Shown here: piece after piece, positions 53,828 to 63,333 of the stretch
Numbering within the stretch: the first letter of the stretch is position 1
How the letters are laid out: each line of letters starts with the position of its first letter
NCBI RefSeq assembly: GCF_008364795.1
Contig: NZ_VTTM01000006.1
Location: 62,001 to 126,000, forward strand
Origin: Azospirillum oryzae
GTDB lineage: Bacteria > Pseudomonadota > Alphaproteobacteria > Azospirillales > Azospirillaceae
Reading direction: 5' to 3'
DNA: 64,000 nucleotides
Made by a program: the position numbers and the translations under genes
Notes under the pieces: generated by a model
Databases searched by the model: none
The model's input: only the letters and a program-made list of their open reading frames with translations
What the model was told of the DNA's origin: nothing

Positions 53828-54847
53828 TCAGGTCAGGCCGGCGAACTCGTGCGCGGCGGCAAGCGGGCTGTGCCGCTGGCTCTGGCGGTCGTTGCGCGGG
53901 GCGACGCCGAAGTGATCGCGGTAGCATTTGCTGAAATGGGTGGCGGAAATGAAGCCGCAGCTGATCGACACCTCCATCACCGACATGCGGGTCTGGCACA
54001 GCAGCTGCCGCGCCCGCTTCATCCGGAGGCCGAGATAGTATTTCGCCGGCGAGCAGTTCATGTATTTGCGGAACAGCCGCTCCAGATTCCTGCGGGACTG
54101 GCCCAGCTCCGCGGCGAGCGTCAGCAGGTCCAGCGGTTCCTCGATGTTGGCCTGCATCACCGCCACGGCGGCGTTGAGATCTTCGTGATCCAGCACCGGA
54201 TTGGCATGCAGTTCTTCCTGCTGGCGGATGCTGCCGGCGCGGATCTTGGTGTGCAGAAGCTGTTCGGCGATGTCCATCGCCAGCTTCTCGCCATGCCGGG
54301 CGGCGATCAGGTGCAGCATCATGTCGGTGGCGGCGGTGCCGCCCGCGCAGGTGAAGCGGTTGCGGTCGATGGTGAACAGTTCCCCCGTCGCCTCGATCTC
54401 CGGGAAGGTCTCGGCGAAGCCCGCCATATTCTCCCAATGGATGGTGCAGCGGTAGCCGTTCAGCAGGCCGGCCCGGGCCAGGATATGGCTTGCCGTGCAC
54501 AGGGCGCCGAAGGCGATCCCCTGGGCGGCCGACCGCCGCATCCACGAGAACATCGCCCGATCCTCGTACCAGTGGCCTCCGACGCCGCTGCACACCATCA
54601 CGGTGGACAGCGCAGGGGCGTCGGCGATGGCGTGGTCGACGCAGATCCGGATGCCGTTGCTGGCCCGCTCGACACCGCCGTTCGGGGAGAGCAGCACCCA
54701 GCGATACAGCTCCTTGCCGCTGATGTGGTTGGCAAGGCGGAGAGGCTCCACCGCCGCGGTGAAGGCGATCATGGAGAAATCGGGAACCAGGAGAAAACCG
54801 ATTGTGTCGACCTTGGAACCGCCGGACTGCTGTTCAATGCACTTCAT
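53828..54847 (-). CDS. GlxA/GbdR-type AraC-family regulator
   Basis: 339 residues from the ATG at 54847 (MKCIEQQSGGSKVDTIGFLL); a longer start at 54949 adds an unconserved stretch. The N-terminal DJ-1/PfpI-like domain (FLLVPDFSMIAFTAAVEPLR, GIAFGALCTASHILARAG, FTCAGGTAATDMMLHLIAA) is followed by two AraC helix-turn-helices (AAELGQSRRNLERLFRKYM, MEVSISCGFISATHFSKCYR). It is most like GbdR/GlxA proteins that control glycine betaine, carnitine or choline breakdown. It lies between the two H4MPT operons on the same strand. Confidence 0.88.
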   Translation of the reverse strand: MKCIEQQSGGSKVDTIGFLLVPDFSMIAFTAAVEPLRLANHISGKELYRWVLLSPNGGVERASNGIRICVDHAIADAPALSTVMVCSGVGGHWYEDRAMFSWMRRSAAQGIAFGALCTASHILARAGLLNGYRCTIHWENMAGFAETFPEIEATGELFTIDRNRFTCAGGTAATDMMLHLIAARHGEKLAMDIAEQLLHTKIRAGSIRQQEELHANPVLDHEDLNAAVAVMQANIEEPLDLLTLAAELGQSRRNLERLFRKYMNCSPAKYYLGLRMKRARQLLCQTRMSVMEVSISCGFISATHFSKCYRDHFGVAPRNDRQSQRHSPLAAAHEFAGLT

Positions 54848-55194
54848 TGTCCCGTGCCCCTCTTCCGCATTCCTGTTCGTATCGTCGTGGGTCGCGAATG
54901 GTCGGCGAACACGCTGCTTTCCCGCGGCCTTGTTTGCTTGGATGGCCACGTTCGGACGGGCGGGAGGACGATCCTTCTCCGCACCATCAGTTTTTTATGA
55001 CAAGCAGCCTACGCAGGTTGCGGCCTGGCGACATTGAACAAAGCGGACATTATCCTTGAAGGAGCGCGACGTTGATCGAGTCGGGATTGTTTTTCATGCA
55101 AATCATCCGGGCTTGCGAACGATAATATCACCCGGCGGAGTAATCCCACACCCTCCAAACGGCTGAATCCGAATGATCATTGGGCGGGGATTTT
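54848..55194. promoter_or_regulatory. Intergenic region upstream of the GlxA-type regulator
   Basis: This 347-bp gap has no coding look and is richer in A+T than its neighbours near 54990-55130. It probably holds the regulator promoter. The two near-direct phrases GCGACATTGAAC (about 55028) and GCGGACATTATC (about 55042) could be a binding site. fhcC ends just beyond it in the same direction. Confidence 0.4.
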
Positions 55195-56004
55195 TCAAAG
55201 GCAGGACAGCAGCTCGCCGCGTCCGCCGAATCCGCGATCGCCCAGCCAGCGGCGCGCCCGCCCGGTCAGGCCCCGGCAGGCGGGTGGAACCCCGTCCAGT
55301 TCGGACAGGTGGTTGTCGAGAAGCGACAGGAAGGGCAGCTGGTTGAGGCCGCAGTCGGCGAACCCCGGCAACGGATCGATCTCGCCGCGGAACAGGATGG
55401 TGCCGTTCCGCATGCCGTGGCCGGTGGCCGCTCCCGGCCTGCCGCCGATCAGCAGGCTGCCGGCGTTCATGTGCAGGGCGGCATAGGCGCCGGTATCGCC
55501 GCCGACGGCGATCAGTCCGCGCCGCATGCGTTCACCGACGCGGTCGCCGCAACTGCCCCGGACCAGGATTCGTCCGCCCATCATCCCCGTCCGTTCACCG
55601 GGCAGCGCGCCGCCCAGTTCGTTGCCGGCATCGCCGCCGATGGTCAGCACGCCGCCGCGCATGGCGGCACCCGCCGCCAGCCCCGCCGACCCCTCCACCA
55701 CCAGGACTCCGCCGCTCATGCCGGTGCCGGCGCGATGGCCGACCGCTCCGGCGATGCGGATGGTGCCGCTGGACTGACCCGCCCCGACGAAGTCGAGCCG
55801 CCCGTCGCCCTCGATCTCGACGGTGTCGCCGGGGCCGCCCGACAGGTCGAACAGCTCGCCGACCACGACATGGCCGCGGCCGAGCCGCAGCGGCAGGGCG
55901 GCGATCTCCGTCACGGTCAGCGCCGCCAGCCGGTGCGGCAGCAGGGGAGAGGCGTCGACGCGGCCGGGCAGCGGGCCTTTCAGACGGAAGCTCAGCACGC
56001 TCAT
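55195..56004 (-). CDS. fhcC: Formyltransferase/hydrolase complex subunit C
   Basis: 269 residues from the ATG at 56004. It is a glycine-rich beta-helix (GTIRIAGAVGHRAGTGMSGG, GVLTIGGDAGNELGG, GLIAVGGDTGAYAALHMNAG), the same fold as FwdC/FmdC and the GltB C-terminal domain. It forms the Fhc complex with A, B and D and holds the formyl-methylofuran unit during transfer to water. It overlaps fhcD by 4 nt. Confidence 0.93.
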   Translation of the reverse strand: MSVLSFRLKGPLPGRVDASPLLPHRLAALTVTEIAALPLRLGRGHVVVGELFDLSGGPGDTVEIEGDGRLDFVGAGQSSGTIRIAGAVGHRAGTGMSGGVLVVEGSAGLAAGAAMRGGVLTIGGDAGNELGGALPGERTGMMGGRILVRGSCGDRVGERMRRGLIAVGGDTGAYAALHMNAGSLLIGGRPGAATGHGMRNGTILFRGEIDPLPGFADCGLNQLPFLSLLDNHLSELDGVPPACRGLTGRARRWLGDRGFGGRGELLSCL

Positions 56005-56906
56005 GGCAGCAGCTCGTGAAGGTGGAAGTGGTGGCGGCCCAGCTTGCCGCCGTAATTGCCGGCGGTGACGCCCCAGACGCCGGAGCCGCGACCGCGCTCG
56101 ATCAGGCATTTCAGCCCGGCGGTGGTGGCTGCCGCGACATCGGCCGCGGTCAGCCCGTCGATGACGATCTCCAGCACCGATTCGACCTCGGCCGGAAGGC
56201 GGGAGCGGGGCAGGCCGCGCAGCGTCGGGCAATAGGCATCGTTGGTGGAGGCCGGCATTCCCTTGTACTTCGCCCCCACCTTGGAGCCGGAGCGCACGAC
56301 CCCGCCCGGGAACGGCAGCACCACGTTGGGCACGGTGCGCATGGCGTCCGCCGCCGCTTCCGCCGCCTCCAGCGCCGCCATCCGGGCGTCGGCCAGGATC
56401 AGCAGGTTGCCGCCGCCGACGGCCGGGACGCTCCAACTCGATTCCTCGCACAGGAACTCGCCGTCCATCACCGGGATGCGCCAATAGCGCCGGCCGCCCA
56501 CCAGCTTCGACATCTGCTGCCCGTCGCCGAAATAGCGCAGCTTCTGACCCATCGGGATCAGATCCTCTTTTGAGCCGCGCGGCACGCCGGAGAAGCAGGC
56601 GGTGCCGGGACAGGTCAGGATGCATTGGCCGAGGCGGGTTTCCACCTGCTTGCCCAGCACGCTGCGCCCGGTGGCGAAGAACAGCAGGGACACGCCGGGG
56701 CGTCCGTCCGGGGTTTCCTCCGGCGTCAGCTCCCGCTCGATTCCCGCCTCGCAGCCGCAGGCGATGACCGAGGTGGCGAAGCCGGTCGCAGCCATGCCGG
56801 CATGGCGCGCCCAGGCCGGCGTGTCGGCGGTCACGATCAGCCGGGTCGCCTTCATGTCGAAGGCCTCGGCATAGGTGTTCTCGATGTGGATGCCGTTCAG
56901 AAGCAT
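56001..56906 (-). CDS. fhcD: Formylmethanofuran-H4MPT formyltransferase subunit D
   Basis: 301 residues from the ATG at 56906 (MLLNGIHIENTYAEAFDMKA). Typical Ftr sequence: VIACGCEAGIERELTPEETP, CILTCPGTACFSGV, VPAVGGGNLLILADARMAA, GKLGRHHFHLHELLP. It transfers the formyl group between methenyl-H4MPT products and methylofuran. Overlaps fhcA by 10 nt. Confidence 0.95.
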   Translation of the reverse strand: MLLNGIHIENTYAEAFDMKATRLIVTADTPAWARHAGMAATGFATSVIACGCEAGIERELTPEETPDGRPGVSLLFFATGRSVLGKQVETRLGQCILTCPGTACFSGVPRGSKEDLIPMGQKLRYFGDGQQMSKLVGGRRYWRIPVMDGEFLCEESSWSVPAVGGGNLLILADARMAALEAAEAAADAMRTVPNVVLPFPGGVVRSGSKVGAKYKGMPASTNDAYCPTLRGLPRSRLPAEVESVLEIVIDGLTAADVAAATTAGLKCLIERGRGSGVWGVTAGNYGGKLGRHHFHLHELLP

Positions 56907-58597
56907 GAGTCGGATGCCGTCAGGGTCGGAACGATGGACAGGCCGCCGCGGCCATGGTCGAGGATCTCCCCGTCCGCGATGCGGAAGTTGCCGAGCCGGA
57001 CAGTCTGGTGATCCTCGAACCACGGCTTCAGCCGCCGTTCGATGGCGGAATCGAACTCCGGGCGGACGACGATGGTGTCGCCCCAGCCTGTGGCGGTCAG
57101 CTGTCCGTTCCGCGCCACCAGCCGGCCATTCTTGAACACCAGCGCGGGGGCGGCGAACATCGCCTCGCGGTCGGGCAGGTCGTCGTACACCACCACGTCG
57201 GCGACGGCGCCGGGGCGCAGATGGCCGCGGTCGCGCAGCCCCAGCACGCGGGCGGGGCCGGCGCGGGTCATGATGGCGATCTCCTCCAGCGTGTATTCGC
57301 GGTCGATGGAGCCGAGCCGGCTGTGCGCCGCCACGTCGGGATTGATCCGCGCAAGCTGCTCGTTGCGGAAGCTGCGGTCCATCAGCAGGCGGATCAGGTG
57401 GGGATAGCTGGTGAAGGGGCCGCCGTTCGGGTGGTCGGTGGTCAGATAGACCCGCCACGGATCCTCGATCAGCAGGAACAGCTCCAGCCCGATCGCCCAT
57501 TGCAGGGCGTTGACGAAGGCCTTGTCGCGGTAGCGGAACGGCACCAGTCCGCAGCCGCCGTCGCATTCGATGTCGGTGCACACCCACTTGCGCGGGCTGG
57601 CGAGGCCGCTGTTGCGGAACTGCGACATGATGTCGGCCGACGCGGTGATGGTCTGGCCGAAGATGATCTGGCCGACATCGACCGAGATGTTCGGGCTGCG
57701 GTTCACCGATTCCGCGATCTCGGCGGCGGCCGAGGAGAAGCGGCGATCGCCCTCCGTCCCATAGCTGTGGAATTGCAGATGGGTAAGGTGGGCGGGCAGC
57801 CCGTCGAGTGCCGTGATGGTGTCGCGCGTCACCGATTCGTTGCCGGGGATGCCCAGATTGTTGCAGTGGACGTGCAGCGGATGCGGCACCCCCAGGTCGG
57901 ACAGCGCGGTGGCCAACGTGGTCAGGATGCGGCGCGGCGTGATCCCGTAATGGGGATGCGCCTCATCCAGATCCAGGCGGCGCTGGTTGAACTTGAAGGC
58001 GCTGATGCCGCCGGGGTTCACCACCTTGACGCCGACCGCCTGGGTGGCGTGCAGGATCCAGGCGACATAGTCGTTGACCTCCGACTGGGTCGCCCCGGCA
58101 GCCAGCCGCTCCAGCAGGAAGTCGTCGTTGCCGAGAACGGCGTAGCAGCCCTTGTCGATGATCGGGACGTCGGCCAGTTCCAGATGGGTGTGCCGGGCAT
58201 TAGACGGCAGCATCGCCGGTTCGAACGCCGCCGTGTAGCCCATCTCGGCATAGCGGTAGCCGGTGACGAAGCTGGATGGGGTGAACAGGCCGCTGCCCGA
58301 CCGGCGCAGGCCGTCCGGGCCGCTGCCGTGCTCGCGATGCTCCTCCGGCAACAGCAGGCGGGCGAGGTTGACCTTGCCGCCGCCGATGTGGCTGTGGATG
58401 TCGATGGCCCCGGCCATGACGATGCGACCGTCCAGATCGACCACCTCCCCGATGCGGGCACCCTCCGGCGGCGTCGCGGCGATGTGGCCATCCTTCAGAT
58501 ACAGGTCGCGCGGCGGGCCATGCAGGGCGGTGCCGTCCGCGGCCCCGGCGGGGTCGCAGACGCGGCCGCCGCGCAGCAGGGTGTAGGCGTCAGACAT
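56897..58597 (-). CDS. fhcA: Formyltransferase/hydrolase complex subunit A
   Basis: 566 residues of the amidohydrolase-like FwdA family. AIDIHSHIGGGK (His-x-His metal site, about 65), GVKVVNPGG, HVHCNNLGIPGNE, LQFHSYGTEGD, WVCTDIECDGGCG, YLTTDHPNGGPFTSYPHLIR. In the bacterial complex it hydrolyses formyl-methylofuran to formate. It overlaps fhcB by 8 nt. Confidence 0.95.
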   Translation of the reverse strand: MSDAYTLLRGGRVCDPAGAADGTALHGPPRDLYLKDGHIAATPPEGARIGEVVDLDGRIVMAGAIDIHSHIGGGKVNLARLLLPEEHREHGSGPDGLRRSGSGLFTPSSFVTGYRYAEMGYTAAFEPAMLPSNARHTHLELADVPIIDKGCYAVLGNDDFLLERLAAGATQSEVNDYVAWILHATQAVGVKVVNPGGISAFKFNQRRLDLDEAHPHYGITPRRILTTLATALSDLGVPHPLHVHCNNLGIPGNESVTRDTITALDGLPAHLTHLQFHSYGTEGDRRFSSAAAEIAESVNRSPNISVDVGQIIFGQTITASADIMSQFRNSGLASPRKWVCTDIECDGGCGLVPFRYRDKAFVNALQWAIGLELFLLIEDPWRVYLTTDHPNGGPFTSYPHLIRLLMDRSFRNEQLARINPDVAAHSRLGSIDREYTLEEIAIMTRAGPARVLGLRDRGHLRPGAVADVVVYDDLPDREAMFAAPALVFKNGRLVARNGQLTATGWGDTIVVRPEFDSAIERRLKPWFEDHQTVRLGNFRIADGEILDHGRGGLSIVPTLTASDSCF

Positions 58598-59942
58598 GCG
58601 CTGTCTCCCGGATCAGGACGGGAAGAGGAGAGGCGGGAAGCCGGTCGAGCAGGGCGCTCAGCACCGCTGCGGCGGTCGGCAGGGAGGCGGCGGACGGCTT
58701 GCCGGAGGATTTGGGAAACCGCAGCCGGCGCAGCGGCAGGGCGGCGACGCCGTCGCCGCGGTGGATGCTGCCGGCATGGTCGAGGCCGGGGATGGCGACC
58801 GGGATCAGCACCTCCGGGTCGTGGGGCAGCGGCTGTCCGGGACGGGCCAACACGACCATCGGCGTGCGGGTGTCCGGCACTTCCGCCCCGTTCAGCGCCG
58901 AAAGCCAGAGCAGCGCATCGATCCCGTCCTCGGCCAACAGGCTTTTCAGCCGGTAGCGCAGGGGATCGTGTTCCGGCGGGCCGGCGCCGAGGCGGGAGCG
59001 CAGCGGCACGCCATATTGCCAGGCGCACACGTAATTGGCGCCCAGCGCGTTGCCCTTGCCGCCCAGCGACAGGCCGGCGCAGCGGGTGGCGGCGTTGGCG
59101 GTCACGACCAGCCGGTTGAAGGCCTCGACGGCGACATCGCCGGCCGCCGGGTCCAGCGTGGCGGCGACCCAGCCGATGACGCCGAAACGTGCGTCGCGCA
59201 ACGCCGTGGCGACACGCGCGAGATCCTCCATCGCGATGCCGCCCACCCGGTCGCCATGGGGCCTGTCGCCGGCGACCATCTGCGACAGCGCGGCGGCGAT
59301 GGCGGGGGCGTGGATCAGGTCGGCGGTCAGGCGTTCGAACCCGTCCGGCGCCGGGCCGTCGCCGGGACCGCCGTCGCTAGGACCAATTAGAAAGCCGCGC
59401 GCGGCTCCGGCATCACGGAACAGGGCGGTCGGCGGACGGACCAGCCGGTCGAACAGGCGGGGAGCGTGGCGATCGAACTCTGAGCCGAACAGCACGAACA
59501 GGTCGGCACGGTTGCGCACTTCGCCGAAGGTGGCGGTCATGGCGCCGGTCACCTGGAGGGCGCGCAGGCCGTGGAACAGGCTGTCGGACGCGGCGTGGTC
59601 GACCACCGCGCCCAGCCGTTCCGCCAGCGCCAGCGCCGCGGAGACTCCTTCGGTGTCGGCGGCCAGCCCGCCGACGGCCGGAAAGGCGGCGTTCCGCAGC
59701 AGCGCCGCCGCCGCGTCCAGCGCCGCGTCAAGCGGTACGGCACGGCCCTTTATGAAGCAATGGGCCGGCAATGCCGGAAGGGCGAACAGGGTGCGAGCGC
59801 GTGCGCAGCCGTTGCCGGTAATCCTGAGCCGGCCGCCCCGATCATGTGCAACCGTAAGGTCGTCACAGGCCATTGCGCAGAACGGGCAAACGACATCGCT
59901 CATCGGTGGCGGGAGATCGGTCTCGCCAATTTCGTTGTCCAT
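58590..59942 (-). CDS. fhcB: Formyltransferase/hydrolase complex subunit B
   Basis: 450 residues of the FwdB-related family. The N-terminus keeps a cysteine motif, CPFCAMACDD with a further Cys at GNGC (Cys19, 22, 26, 46 from the first ATG), like the iron-sulfur ligands of archaeal FwdB. The active-site Cys position of FwdB instead reads ADTEGV (about 95), so the redox site is lost, as expected for the hydrolytic bacterial complex. It is first in the minus-strand fhcBADC operon. Confidence 0.92.
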   Translation of the reverse strand: MDNEIGETDLPPPMSDVVCPFCAMACDDLTVAHDRGGRLRITGNGCARARTLFALPALPAHCFIKGRAVPLDAALDAAAALLRNAAFPAVGGLAADTEGVSAALALAERLGAVVDHAASDSLFHGLRALQVTGAMTATFGEVRNRADLFVLFGSEFDRHAPRLFDRLVRPPTALFRDAGAARGFLIGPSDGGPGDGPAPDGFERLTADLIHAPAIAAALSQMVAGDRPHGDRVGGIAMEDLARVATALRDARFGVIGWVAATLDPAAGDVAVEAFNRLVVTANAATRCAGLSLGGKGNALGANYVCAWQYGVPLRSRLGAGPPEHDPLRYRLKSLLAEDGIDALLWLSALNGAEVPDTRTPMVVLARPGQPLPHDPEVLIPVAIPGLDHAGSIHRGDGVAALPLRRLRFPKSSGKPSAASLPTAAAVLSALLDRLPASPLPVLIRETAHV

Positions 59943-60013
59943 GTCCTAAACCCCGCACGTGATGTCGGATGTGGCGAATTCTGAAAAGAATATGACGCGA
60001 GTAATCGAACCCA

Positions 60014-60030
60014 GTTTCTCATGAAGAAAC
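60014..60030. repeat. Inverted repeat in the C1 divergent promoter
   Basis: GTTTCT (60014-60019) and AGAAAC (60025-60030) form a perfect 6-bp dyad around 5 bp. Candidate regulator site. Confidence 0.45.
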
Positions 60031-60091
60031 GAGGAAAGCGGGATTCTTGATTTTGAACTTATTCAGATTGTGCGATTTTCTGTCGTCGTTT

Positions 60092-60121
60092 CCATTGATT
60101 TTATCGCCATCGATTTTATTA
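60092..60121 (+). repeat. Tandem imperfect 15-bp repeat in the C1 divergent promoter
   Basis: CCATTGATTTTATCG (60092-60106) is followed directly by CCATCGATTTTATTA (60107-60121), identical at 12 of 15 positions. Such phased repeats often bind a regulator. Confidence 0.5.
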
Positions 60122-60167
60122 TGTCTGAAAGGCGGCTGGTCGCCTTGGCTTTTGCGACAGGTAGGCC

Positions 60168-61202
60168 ATGATTTGCGGCGAACAGCGACCGACGGTCGAC
60201 GCGGTGCGGGTGGAGGTGCCCGCCCGGCTGCATCTGGGGTTTCTCGACATGGAGGGCGGGCTGGGCCGGCGCTTCGGCAGCCTGGGCCTGACGCTCGACG
60301 GGTTGGGAACGGAATTGACGCTGCTCCGGGGCGGCCCGGCGGGCGATGCCGCTGACCGCCCCGCCAGCAGGGCGAGGGGATATCTCGACCGGCTGTGCGC
60401 TGCGCTGGACGTGGAGAACCGATTTTCCCTGCGCCTGGGCCGGACGATCCCTTCCCATTCCGGACTGGGGTCGGGCACCCAGCTGGCGCTGGCCGTCGGG
60501 GCGGCCCTGTCGGCGATGACCGGCCGGCCATTGCCGCCGCGTCGCGTCGCCAGCCTGCTGGACCGGGGCGCCCGGTCGGGCATCGGGGTCGGTGCCTTCG
60601 AGCAGGGCGGCGTCATTCTCGATGGCGGCAAGGGTGCGTTGGACGAGCCGCCGCCGGTCATCAGCCGCATGGTCCTGCCGGAAACATGGCGGATGCTGCT
60701 GGTCTTCGACGATGCCAACCGCGGCCTGTCCGGGACGGCCGAGACGGTCGCCTTCCGCGATCTGCCGCCCTTTCCGGCAGACAAGGCGGCCTATCTGTGC
60801 CGGCTGGCGCTGATGGTCGGGCTGCCGGCGCTGGCGGAAGGGGATGCGATGCGGTTCGGTGCCGCCGTGACGGAACTGCAGAGCGTGGTCGGCGACCATT
60901 TCGCTCCGGCGCAGGGCGGCCGTTTCAGCAGCCCCGACGTGGCCGAGGTGCTGCGCTGGCTGCCGTCGGTCGGCGCCACCGGGGTCGGGCAGAGTTCCTG
61001 GGGGCCGACCGGCTTCGCGATCTTCGGCGATGCCGGATCGGCGGAACGGGCTGCCGAGGGCGCGCGGGCGCGCTGGCGGCTGCAGGCCAATCTGCGTTTC
61101 GTCGTCTGCCACGGGCGGAATCGCGGTGCGGTGGTGGAGACTTTCGCAGGGCGCGGCGCGGTCGCTGCCGGATATGAAACAGTCGCAAAAAAGACAGCGT
61201 AA
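60168..61202 (+). CDS. Beta-ribofuranosylaminobenzene 5'-phosphate synthase
   Basis: 344 residues of the GHMP-kinase-like family. VPARLHLGFLDMEGGLGRRF at the N-terminus, the GHMP loop SHSGLGSGTQLALAVGAAL (about 105) and ARSGIGVGAFEQGGVILDGG. It joins p-aminobenzoate (or a hydroxybenzoate) to PRPP with loss of CO2, the first committed step of H4MPT synthesis. It is first in the plus-strand operon. Confidence 0.92.
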   Translation: MICGEQRPTVDAVRVEVPARLHLGFLDMEGGLGRRFGSLGLTLDGLGTELTLLRGGPAGDAADRPASRARGYLDRLCAALDVENRFSLRLGRTIPSHSGLGSGTQLALAVGAALSAMTGRPLPPRRVASLLDRGARSGIGVGAFEQGGVILDGGKGALDEPPPVISRMVLPETWRMLLVFDDANRGLSGTAETVAFRDLPPFPADKAAYLCRLALMVGLPALAEGDAMRFGAAVTELQSVVGDHFAPAQGGRFSSPDVAEVLRWLPSVGATGVGQSSWGPTGFAIFGDAGSAERAAEGARARWRLQANLRFVVCHGRNRGAVVETFAGRGAVAAGYETVAKKTA

Positions 61203-61252
61203 GCATGTAAGGTGAAAGACAGTGCCATGAAGCGAACCAAGGACTTCGTTTC

Positions 61253-62155
61253 ATGGAAAAGCCCTATATCTTGCACGCCATTACTGCGGTAAAGGCGGTC
61301 AGTCCATTTGACATCAACATGGCTTGCGATGCCGGTTATGGTATCATTGCGCCTTATACCAATGTCGAGACCGGTGAAGTCCCGGGTCTTGTCCAGGACA
61401 TGATCTTCTCCCGTGCACCGGGCGACGCCAAGCGGACAGGCCTGTTCATCGCCGGCCGCGACATCCTGAAGGCGCTGGACATGCTGGAGGCGGCGCGCGG
61501 CGCCATGGTTCCGCCGTTTGAAATCTCGGTCTTCGCCGATCCGTCCGGCGCCTATACCACCGCCGCGGCGATGATCGCGAAGGTCGAAGCCCAGCTTGAG
61601 AAGACCGGGATGGGTCTGGCCGGCGCGCGGGTCGCGGTGTTCGGCGGCAAGGGACCGGTCGGCGGAATCGCGGCGGTGCTGGCGGCGCGTGCTGGCGCGT
61701 CGGTGCGGCTGGTCGGCCATGACGGCGCCGCGTCCGTCGCGGAGCGGGCGGCGTCCTACATTCAGCGGTTCGGCGTGACGCTGGGCGCGGTGGACGGTTC
61801 GACCGACGCGCACAAGGCCGCCATCCTGGAGGAGACCGACGTGGTGCTGGCGGTCGCCCGCGCCGGCGTGCAGGTGCTGAGCCGCGCGCAGATCGCCGCG
61901 GCCCCGTCCGTGCGGGTGGTGGCCGACGTCAATGCCGTTCCGCCGGCCGGCGTTGAAGGGGTGGATGCCTTCAGCGATGGCGCTCCGATCGAGGGAACGG
62001 ATGCGGTCGGCATCGGCGCGCTCGCCATTGGCAATGTGAAGTTCAAGACTCAGCATGGCCTGTTCAAGGCGATGCGCGAGGCGACCAAGCCGGTCTATCT
62101 GGCCTTCGACGACGCCTTCACCCTGGCCCGCGCCCAATGCCGCAAAGCGGACTGA
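61253..62155 (+). CDS. mtdB: NAD(P)-dependent methylene-H4MPT dehydrogenase
   Basis: 300 residues of the MtdA/MtdB family. SPFDINMACDAGYGIIAPYT near the N-terminus, FADPSGAYTTAAAMIAKVEA, and Rossmann turn AVFGGKGPVGGIAAVLAARA (about 126). The downstream context with mch makes it MtdB, which oxidises methylene-H4MPT to methenyl-H4MPT with NAD or NADP. The stop overlaps the ATP-grasp start by 19 nt. Confidence 0.93.
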   Translation: MEKPYILHAITAVKAVSPFDINMACDAGYGIIAPYTNVETGEVPGLVQDMIFSRAPGDAKRTGLFIAGRDILKALDMLEAARGAMVPPFEISVFADPSGAYTTAAAMIAKVEAQLEKTGMGLAGARVAVFGGKGPVGGIAAVLAARAGASVRLVGHDGAASVAERAASYIQRFGVTLGAVDGSTDAHKAAILEETDVVLAVARAGVQVLSRAQIAAAPSVRVVADVNAVPPAGVEGVDAFSDGAPIEGTDAVGIGALAIGNVKFKTQHGLFKAMREATKPVYLAFDDAFTLARAQCRKAD

Positions 62156-63333
62156 TCCTGGTCGCCGCCTTGTCGGGCCGCGCCATCGCCCAGGCGGTGG
62201 CGCGCACCGGCGCCGTGGTGGCGACGCTGGACCAGTTCGGCGACGCCGATGTGCCGGCACCTGCCCGCCGCGTGGCGGGCGATCCGGTCGCGGGCTTCGA
62301 CGGTGAGGCGCTGATCGCCGCCGCGCGTGCGCTGGCTCCGCCGGGCAGCGGTCTGGTTGTCGGATCGGGGTTCGAACAGGCGCCGGAGTTGCTGGCTGCC
62401 CTGCTGGGGGCCGGTCCCTACCGTTTGCTCGGCAACGGGCCGGAGGTGGTACGGGCGGTCAAGGATCCAGCCGGTTTCGCTGCACGGCTGGCGACGCCTG
62501 GACTGGCAAAGATGGGCGTCTCGCACCCGGAAACACGGACGGAGGTTCTTGAAGATGCCGTTCCGGGAGAGTGGCTGATCAAGCGGACGGGAGCGGCCGG
62601 GGGCGGGCATATCCTCCCCTGGAACGGCGGTTCGCTGCCGGGCGGGCATTATCTGCAACGGCGGGCGGCGGGCCTTGCGGTCTCCGTCGCCTTCATCGCC
62701 GACCGCTCCGGCAAGTGCGAACTGGTGGCGATCAGCCGTCAATGGGCCGATCCGGCGCCCGACGCGCCCTTCCGCTATGGCGGTGCGGTGCTGCCGGCGG
62801 CGGTGCCGCAGTCACTGGCCGCCCGGCTGGCGGAAACGGCACGGCGCATCGCGGCGGCCTTTGGGCTGGCCGGGCTGAACAGCCTGGATCTGCTGGTCGA
62901 TGGGGACGCGGTATCGGTGCTGGAGGTCAACCCGCGTCCGGGCGCCACGCTCGACCTGCTCGAACGCCACCGGCTCGGCGGGGTGATGCGCGCCCATCTC
63001 GACGCGGCGGCCGGACGCGGTTGGAGCCTGGGGCCCCCACGCCCGGGCGTGATCGCCGGCGCGGTGGCCTACGCCGCCGCAATGCTGACGATGCCCGCAG
63101 GTTTCGCCTGGCCCCCCTGGTGCGCCGACCTGCCGCGCGCCGGCAGCACCATCGAAGGCGGACAGCCCCTGTGCAGCGTCACCGCCTGGGGCGGGGATGA
63201 GGAGGAGGCGCGGCGGCGCCTGTCCCGCCGTATCGAGCACATCGTCGCCGACTGCGCGCGGCGGGGTTGTCTTGTGGAGAAAACCGGCCCTATGGAGAAA
63301 ACCGGCGATGTCGTCCCTTCCCTTCAGTGTTAA
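62137..63333 (+). CDS. ATP-grasp protein of the H4MPT/methylofuran cluster (orf5-type)
   Basis: 398 residues. The ATP-grasp core is seen in [14 protein letters not shown] (about 149), [40 protein letters not shown] and [15 protein letters not shown]. It likely ligates an acid to an amine, perhaps glutamate addition to the methylofuran or H4MPT side chain. It lies between mtdB and mch as in known methylotroph clusters. Confidence 0.85.
   Translation: MPQSGLILVAALSGRAIAQAVARTGAVVATLDQFGDADVPAPARRVAGDPVAGFDGEALIAAARALAPPGSGLVVGSGFEQAPELLAALLGAGPYRLLGNGPEVVRAVKDPAGFAARLATPGLAKMGVSHPETRTEVLEDAVPGEWLIKRTGAAGGGHILPWNGGSLPGGHYLQRRAAGLAVSVAFIADRSGKCELVAISRQWADPAPDAPFRYGGAVLPAAVPQSLAARLAETARRIAAAFGLAGLNSLDLLVDGDAVSVLEVNPRPGATLDLLERHRLGGVMRAHLDAAAGRGWSLGPPRPGVIAGAVAYAAAMLTMPAGFAWPPWCADLPRAGSTIEGGQPLCSVTAWGGDEEEARRRLSRRIEHIVADCARRGCLVEKTGPMEKTGDVVPSLQC

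Larger units (their letters stand above)
59943..60167. promoter_or_regulatory. Divergent promoter region of fhcB and the beta-RFAP synthase operon
   Basis: The 225-bp gap is clearly A+T-rich for this genome. It holds an inverted repeat GTTTCT-N5-AGAAAC (60014-60030) and a tandem imperfect 15-bp repeat (60092-60121). No gene is seen. It probably drives both C1 operons. Confidence 0.65.
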
